Source: Puffinus mauretanicus
Lineage: Eukaryota > Chordata > Aves > Procellariiformes > Procellariidae
NCBI GenBank assembly: GCA_023333565.1
Contig: JAJKFH010003821.1
Coordinates: forward strand, 682,001-746,000
Length of the DNA: 64,000 nt
Reading direction: 5' to 3'
Position 1 is the first letter of the stretch. The number at the start of each line of letters is the position of its first letter. The notes under the pieces were generated by a model. That model had not been told where the DNA came from. It made no database searches and worked only from the letters and a program-made list of their open reading frames with translations. Below, in pieces: positions 62,701 to 64,000 of this stretch. The position numbers and the translations under genes were made by a program.

Positions 62701-62799
62701 CCGAACGATTTATTTTTTTAGGATTTAATTTTAGCCTTTTTAAATCTAATCCAATGGCCTTTTGGACAAGCACATCTTCCTTGCAACCTGATAGTAAAG
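41720..62799 (+). CDS. RANBP2: RANBP2 (Nup358), giant nucleoporin; 5' two-thirds, 3' end outside window
   Basis: Twenty-one exons were traced by translation and splice sites. All introns are GT-AG, and phases match at every junction, giving 2460 codons plus one base from ATG 41723. RanBP2 forms the cytoplasmic filaments of the nuclear pore complex, binds RanGTP and SUMO-RanGAP1, and acts as a SUMO E3 ligase and docking site in transport. Seen here: TPR/alpha-helical N-terminal part (about 1-730), FG-bearing linkers, Ran-binding domain 1 (about 1168-1307), four RanBP2-type zinc fingers (about 1397-1620), Ran-binding domain 2 (about 1834-1971) and 3 (about 2128-2264). The IR1-M-IR2 SUMO ligase segment, fourth Ran-binding domain and cyclophilin domain known in the family (human 3224 residues) are not in this window. 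The gene starts about 3.5 kb after LIMS1 on the same strand, from its own CpG island. An RGPD-type fusion is excluded by the unrearranged order. Confidence 0.96.
41795..44316 (+). other. RANBP2: RANBP2 intron 1
   Basis: 2.5 kb. The first ~450 nt is still CpG island; the rest is AT-rich with only homopolymer runs and no exon or repeat recognised. Confidence 0.6.
44317..44384 (+). CDS. RANBP2: RANBP2 exon 2
   Basis: [20 protein letters not shown] then AK and a split Arg. Matches the human start of the TPR region (KSMKGFYFAKLYYEAKEYDL). Acceptor CCTTCAG, donor GTAACA. Confidence 0.94.
44856..44967 (+). CDS. RANBP2: RANBP2 exon 3 (TPR)
   Basis: [20 protein letters not shown] then [17 protein letters not shown], residues 47-84; helix pair of a TPR. 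Acceptor CCATAG, donor GTACTA. Confidence 0.94.
45885..46037 (+). CDS. RANBP2: RANBP2 exon 4 (TPR)
   Basis: 51 codons, [20 protein letters not shown] to SPAVYKLK, nearly identical to human. The acceptor AACTAG is separated from its T/C-rich tract by about 25 nt. Donor GTAAAT. Confidence 0.94.
46913..47143 (+). CDS. RANBP2: RANBP2 exon 5
   Basis: 77 codons, [20 protein letters not shown] through [19 protein letters not shown] to VVETFE. Residues 136-212 of the N-terminal helical domain. Acceptor TAACAG, donor GTGTTT, a weaker donor than its neighbours. Confidence 0.93.
47573..47718 (+). CDS. RANBP2: RANBP2 exon 6
   Basis: [20 protein letters not shown] to [13 protein letters not shown] plus split Ser; residues 213-260. 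Acceptor CTTTAG, donor GTACTG. Confidence 0.94.
49176..49368 (+). CDS. RANBP2: RANBP2 exon 7
   Basis: [20 protein letters not shown] to [11 protein letters not shown]; residues 261-325. Acceptor TTTTAG, donor GTAAGT. Confidence 0.94.
50085..50175 (+). CDS. RANBP2: RANBP2 exon 8
   Basis: [20 protein letters not shown] to CDRKSQS plus one base; matches human VPRPKIKLIKGEAGQNLLEM. Acceptor CACCAG, donor GTAATA. Confidence 0.94.
51029..51238 (+). CDS. RANBP2: RANBP2 exon 9
   Basis: Split Gly, [20 protein letters not shown] to [11 protein letters not shown] to LNKYDI plus one base; residues 356-425. Acceptor TTCTAG, donor GTAAGA. Confidence 0.94.
51754..51932 (+). CDS. RANBP2: RANBP2 exon 10
   Basis: Split Gly, [20 protein letters not shown], then [19 protein letters not shown], ending ICLLDLE. 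Residues 426-485, phase 0 at the end. Acceptor GCACAG, donor GTAAGT. Confidence 0.95.
52024..52199 (+). CDS. RANBP2: RANBP2 exon 11
   Basis: [20 protein letters not shown], then [19 protein letters not shown], ending IQRKT with two bases over. Residues 486-543. Acceptor AAACAG, donor GTAAGG. Confidence 0.95.
52501..52624 (+). CDS. RANBP2: RANBP2 exon 12
   Basis: [20 protein letters not shown], then [20 protein letters not shown]; residues 544-585. Acceptor ATTCAG, donor GTAAGC. Confidence 0.95.
52851..52876. repeat. Perfect short inverted repeat in RANBP2 intron 12
   Basis: GAGATAAACC and GGTTTATCTC pair perfectly around the 6-nt loop CCCCGA. No known element is attached. Confidence 0.8.
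52996..53157 (+). CDS. RANBP2: RANBP2 exon 13
   Basis: 54 codons, [20 protein letters not shown], then [19 protein letters not shown]. Acceptor CACCAG, donor GTACAG. Confidence 0.95.
53496..53633 (+). CDS. RANBP2: RANBP2 exon 14
   Basis: 46 codons, [20 protein letters not shown] to VVSYWNLAV. The start chosen (after TTTGTAG) keeps the human spacing between DIQ and YEE. A second AG nine bases later (after TTTCAG, 53502-53504) could also be used, dropping VFQ. Donor GTAAGT. Confidence 0.92.
53724..53870 (+). CDS. RANBP2: RANBP2 exon 15
   Basis: 49 codons, [20 protein letters not shown] to DMSVTEK; close to human IFHRKAEDIENDALSPEEQE. The intron that follows carries a CR1. Acceptor TTGTTAG, donor GTAAGT. 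Confidence 0.95.
53871..55286 (+). other. RANBP2: RANBP2 intron 15
   Basis: 1.4 kb, two-thirds of which is one antisense CR1 insertion (53903-54842). The remaining sequence is AT-rich with no feature seen. Confidence 0.8.
53903..54842 (-). mobile_element. CR1 LINE (5'-truncated, ~0.94 kb), antisense in RANBP2 intron 15
   Basis: The left edge AGAATCATAGAATCATTAAG then GTTGGAAAAGACC is the CR1 3' end in reverse. The minus strand carries an uninterrupted 261-codon frame for the C-terminal reverse transcriptase part (motifs [61 protein letters not shown]), ending at RDMV as in the 11.1-kb copy. The open frame and close match between the copies suggest relatively recent insertions. The element begins in mid-ORF near 54842, so it cannot be autonomous. 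It starts only 33 nt after exon 15. Confidence 0.94.
55287..55469 (+). CDS. RANBP2: RANBP2 exon 16
   Basis: 61 codons, [20 protein letters not shown], then a variable Gly/Glu stretch, then [19 protein letters not shown]. The STPSPTK...SPTK part is conserved and rich in proline-directed serine/threonine sites. Acceptor TTCTAG, donor GTATAT. Confidence 0.94.
55550..55633 (+). CDS. RANBP2: RANBP2 exon 17
   Basis: 28 codons, [20 protein letters not shown] to QQVEALK. Acceptor TTCTAG, donor GTAAAC. Confidence 0.94.
56123..56261 (+). CDS. RANBP2: RANBP2 exon 18
   Basis: [20 protein letters not shown] to NLHEAPLT plus one base; residues 824-869. Acceptor TTGACAG, donor GTAAGT. Confidence 0.94.
56437..56534 (+). 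CDS. RANBP2: RANBP2 exon 19
   Basis: Split Val, [20 protein letters not shown] to TNVTPTK, a low-complexity Ser/Tyr/Gln stretch matching human. Ends in phase 0 at residue 902. Acceptor TTTTAG, donor GTGAGA. Confidence 0.94.
57086..61682 (+). CDS. RANBP2: RANBP2 exon 20 (giant exon: FG motifs, RBD1, zinc fingers, RBD2, RBD3)
   Basis: A single 4597-nt exon with no stop, from acceptor TCTTTAG ([20 protein letters not shown]) to donor GTGAGT after ILEK plus one base. Residues 903-2434. Order: Pro/Gln-rich linker, scattered FG motifs (about 16 FG dipeptides in the exon, e.g. FNFG, FKFG, FSFG), acidic DEDDD stretch and Ran-binding domain 1, four zinc fingers separated by FKFG linkers, a long FG linker, domain 2, a linker with [16 protein letters not shown] and SPSKSPAK, domain 3, and a final FG cluster ([15 protein letters not shown]). 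The intronless giant exon is typical of the gene. FG motifs bind transport receptors and the RBDs bind RanGTP. Confidence 0.97.
57881..58300 (+). other. RANBP2: Ran-binding domain 1 of RanBP2
   Basis: Residues about 1168-1307. Family marks in order: [65 protein letters not shown] and a closing [17 protein letters not shown]. These form the PH-like fold that embraces RanGTP. Almost identical to human. Confidence 0.95.
58568..59240 (+). other. RANBP2: Array of four RanBP2-type zinc fingers
   Basis: Four W-x-C-x2-C-x10-C-x2-C fingers with the pattern QW(D/E)C..CLV.NEA...C..CQ.PN, tryptophan codons at 58583, 58772, 58958 and 59162. Repeat spacing is 63, 62 and 68 codons. Fingers 2-4 share the lead KKEGQWDCS. 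All sixteen cysteines are present. Human RanBP2 has eight; this exon has four. In the family these fingers bind RanGDP and the export receptor. Confidence 0.93.
59879..60290 (+). other. RANBP2: Ran-binding domain 2 of RanBP2
   Basis: Residues about 1834-1971: [77 protein letters not shown]. All expected core blocks are present and unbroken. Confidence 0.94.
60761..61170 (+). other. RANBP2: Ran-binding domain 3 of RanBP2
   Basis: Residues about 2128-2264: [78 protein letters not shown]. Nearly identical to human domain 3. Confidence 0.95.
61683..62721 (+). other. RANBP2: RANBP2 intron 20
   Basis: About 1 kb, AT-rich, nothing recognised. The frame of exon 20 runs only six more codons past the donor before a stop. 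Confidence 0.6.
62722..62799 (+). CDS. RANBP2: RANBP2 exon 21 (symmetric 78-nt exon)
   Basis: The acceptor ATTTTTTTAG is followed by GA, completing Gly, then [25 protein letters not shown] and one base before GTATTT. It is in frame with exon 20. It begins and ends in phase 1, so including or skipping it keeps the frame. The aromatic/Ser composition suits an FG-region exon placed before the SUMO ligase segment. I am less sure of this exon than of the others because I cannot firmly align it to human. Confidence 0.7.
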
Positions 62800-64000
62800 G
62801 TATTTACATACTGCACTGAATGTGTGATAAAACCACTTTAGCAGGCATGGTCAGTAACCCGACTGTGGCAAAGCAGTTGGCTCAGTAATCCTTACAATTA
62901 ACATGCATGCTGAAGAAGAGTATTTAAAATTATGTGTCTGACTACTGTATTTGTCCTACTGGAGAATGTCTCTAGCCCTTAGTATGTTAATATGAGCTAG
63001 CACAATGGATGGCCCTGTTTAAGCTTTTGGCTTCTGTTTGCCTTATTTTCTGAGGGTATCTGCCTTGCACTTCTCCGTCACAGTTTTACTGAACAGGCAC
63101 ACTGGATCTCTAAAATTCCTCTTTTCTAAAGAAATTAAATTCTCCTGATATTTTTAGAGAATACATCTCTTCGTACCTGAGGTCTTCCACTTCAATGAAA
63201 TATTCTTGAAGATCTCAAGGCAGGTTATCAAGTAAAATGCTTGAATGTATGTAGCCTCTCTGCTGGAAATGTTTAACTCAGTTTCCTGATTATCAATATG
63301 TTAACTACTGCACTGTTTAAAAACAAGGAGTGCACAGAAATGAGAAAGCCAACTCCTTAACTACTGCTTATGTGTATATACTTCATGTATAATATGAAGT
63401 CCACCTTAGCTGGTCAGAAAACTTTTGCTGAGTAACCAATTTGTTTACATTCATAACCTGTAACCAAAACTGTTACAGCTTATAGTTTGATTATATGTCA
63501 TTATAAGATGTTACTAACGGTGCTTCTTGCAAGTATGCTTTCTGTAAGCATACTCAACTTACACAGTTCAACAGCATTTTAATTTTAAAAAGCAAATTTT
63601 TATTCTAGTCTACACAAGCCAGTCTTCTAATGTTAGTGTCTTACATTGTTTAAAAATGTCAAAATGTCATTCCAAACACCATTTTCCCAAAATTGTATAT
63701 CTAGAGAAGCTGTTCTTATTTAAACACTGAACTCTTCTGTATATATGATTTGATGAAAACTGTTCTGTGTTTTTAGGCATCCCTGTGCATGGCGTTTATT
63801 AACAATTCAGTTTTATTTTCATCATTTTATGTCTATAATGGGAAGTGATTAAGCATTCTGTGCCAATGCATATATGCAAGAACTTTTGCTACTTCAAATT
63901 GATCCTGTTTTTATGTCCGGGGTGTGTGAGGGCGGGTGTGTGTGTATTTAAAAAATAAACAAATGAGTATGCCTTTCTGGTACTTCAGACTGTTCTTCAC
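62800..64000 (+). other. RANBP2: RANBP2 intron 21 (runs off the window)
   Basis: 1.2 kb of AT-rich sequence with no further exon seen, so the SUMO ligase exons lie outside. A GT-rich stretch (about 63920-63946) is followed by an AATAAA near 63955, probably chance. Confidence 0.6.

Noticed and set aside
63955..63960. AATAAA at the right edge as the end of RANBP2
   Set aside because: It lies in an intron before the remaining domains known for the family; probably chance.
1..64000. CRISPR arrays, bacterial-type operons, rRNA or tRNA genes
   Set aside because: None of the expected repeat-spacer, operon or cloverleaf patterns was seen; the sequence is vertebrate genomic DNA with spliced genes.

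Overview
This is a 64 kb piece of vertebrate, almost certainly bird, genomic DNA. It has short GT-AG introns, truncated CR1 LINEs ending in the avian 8-bp ATTCTATG-type tail, and two copies of an LTR of a type common in bird genomes. It holds two protein-coding genes in tandem on the + strand: LIMS1 (PINCH1) and RANBP2 (Nup358). The same order (GCC2, LIMS1, RANBP2, CCDC138) is found in human, so this is a conserved syntenic block.

LIMS1, 1.6-38.2 kb. Nine exons encode a five-LIM-domain adaptor. Counted from the internal ATG in exon 2 it is exactly 325 residues, the size of human PINCH1. Two alternative 5' coding exons (1611-1717 and 16859-17040) both splice in frame into exon 2 and add 37 or 62 residues. 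Two alternative terminal exons (36166-36313 and 36750-36864) replace the end of LIM5 and the C-terminal tail. Introns 1 and 2 hold a CR1 and two antisense LTRs.

Intergenic region, 38.2-41.1 kb. It contains an old CR1 fragment and nothing else recognised.

RANBP2, 41.7 kb to past 62.8 kb (3' end outside the window). A strong CpG island covers exon 1. Twenty-one exons were traced and the reading frame stays open across every junction, giving 2460 codons. Exons 1-19 (902 residues) are the TPR/alpha-helical N-terminal part. The single 4597-nt exon 20 carries FG motifs, three Ran-binding domains and a cluster of four RanBP2-type zinc fingers. The SUMO E3 region, fourth Ran-binding domain and cyclophilin domain lie beyond the window. 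Intron 15 contains a 0.94-kb antisense CR1.

The proteins do not share a pathway: PINCH1 acts at integrin adhesions with ILK and parvin, while RanBP2 forms the cytoplasmic filaments of the nuclear pore. No new kind of system was found. The points most worth following are the LIMS1 exon choices at both ends, the four-finger zinc array, a symmetric 78-nt exon after the giant RANBP2 exon, an extra cysteine in LIM2, and the LTR pair. No tRNA, rRNA, CRISPR array or convincing minus-strand gene was seen.
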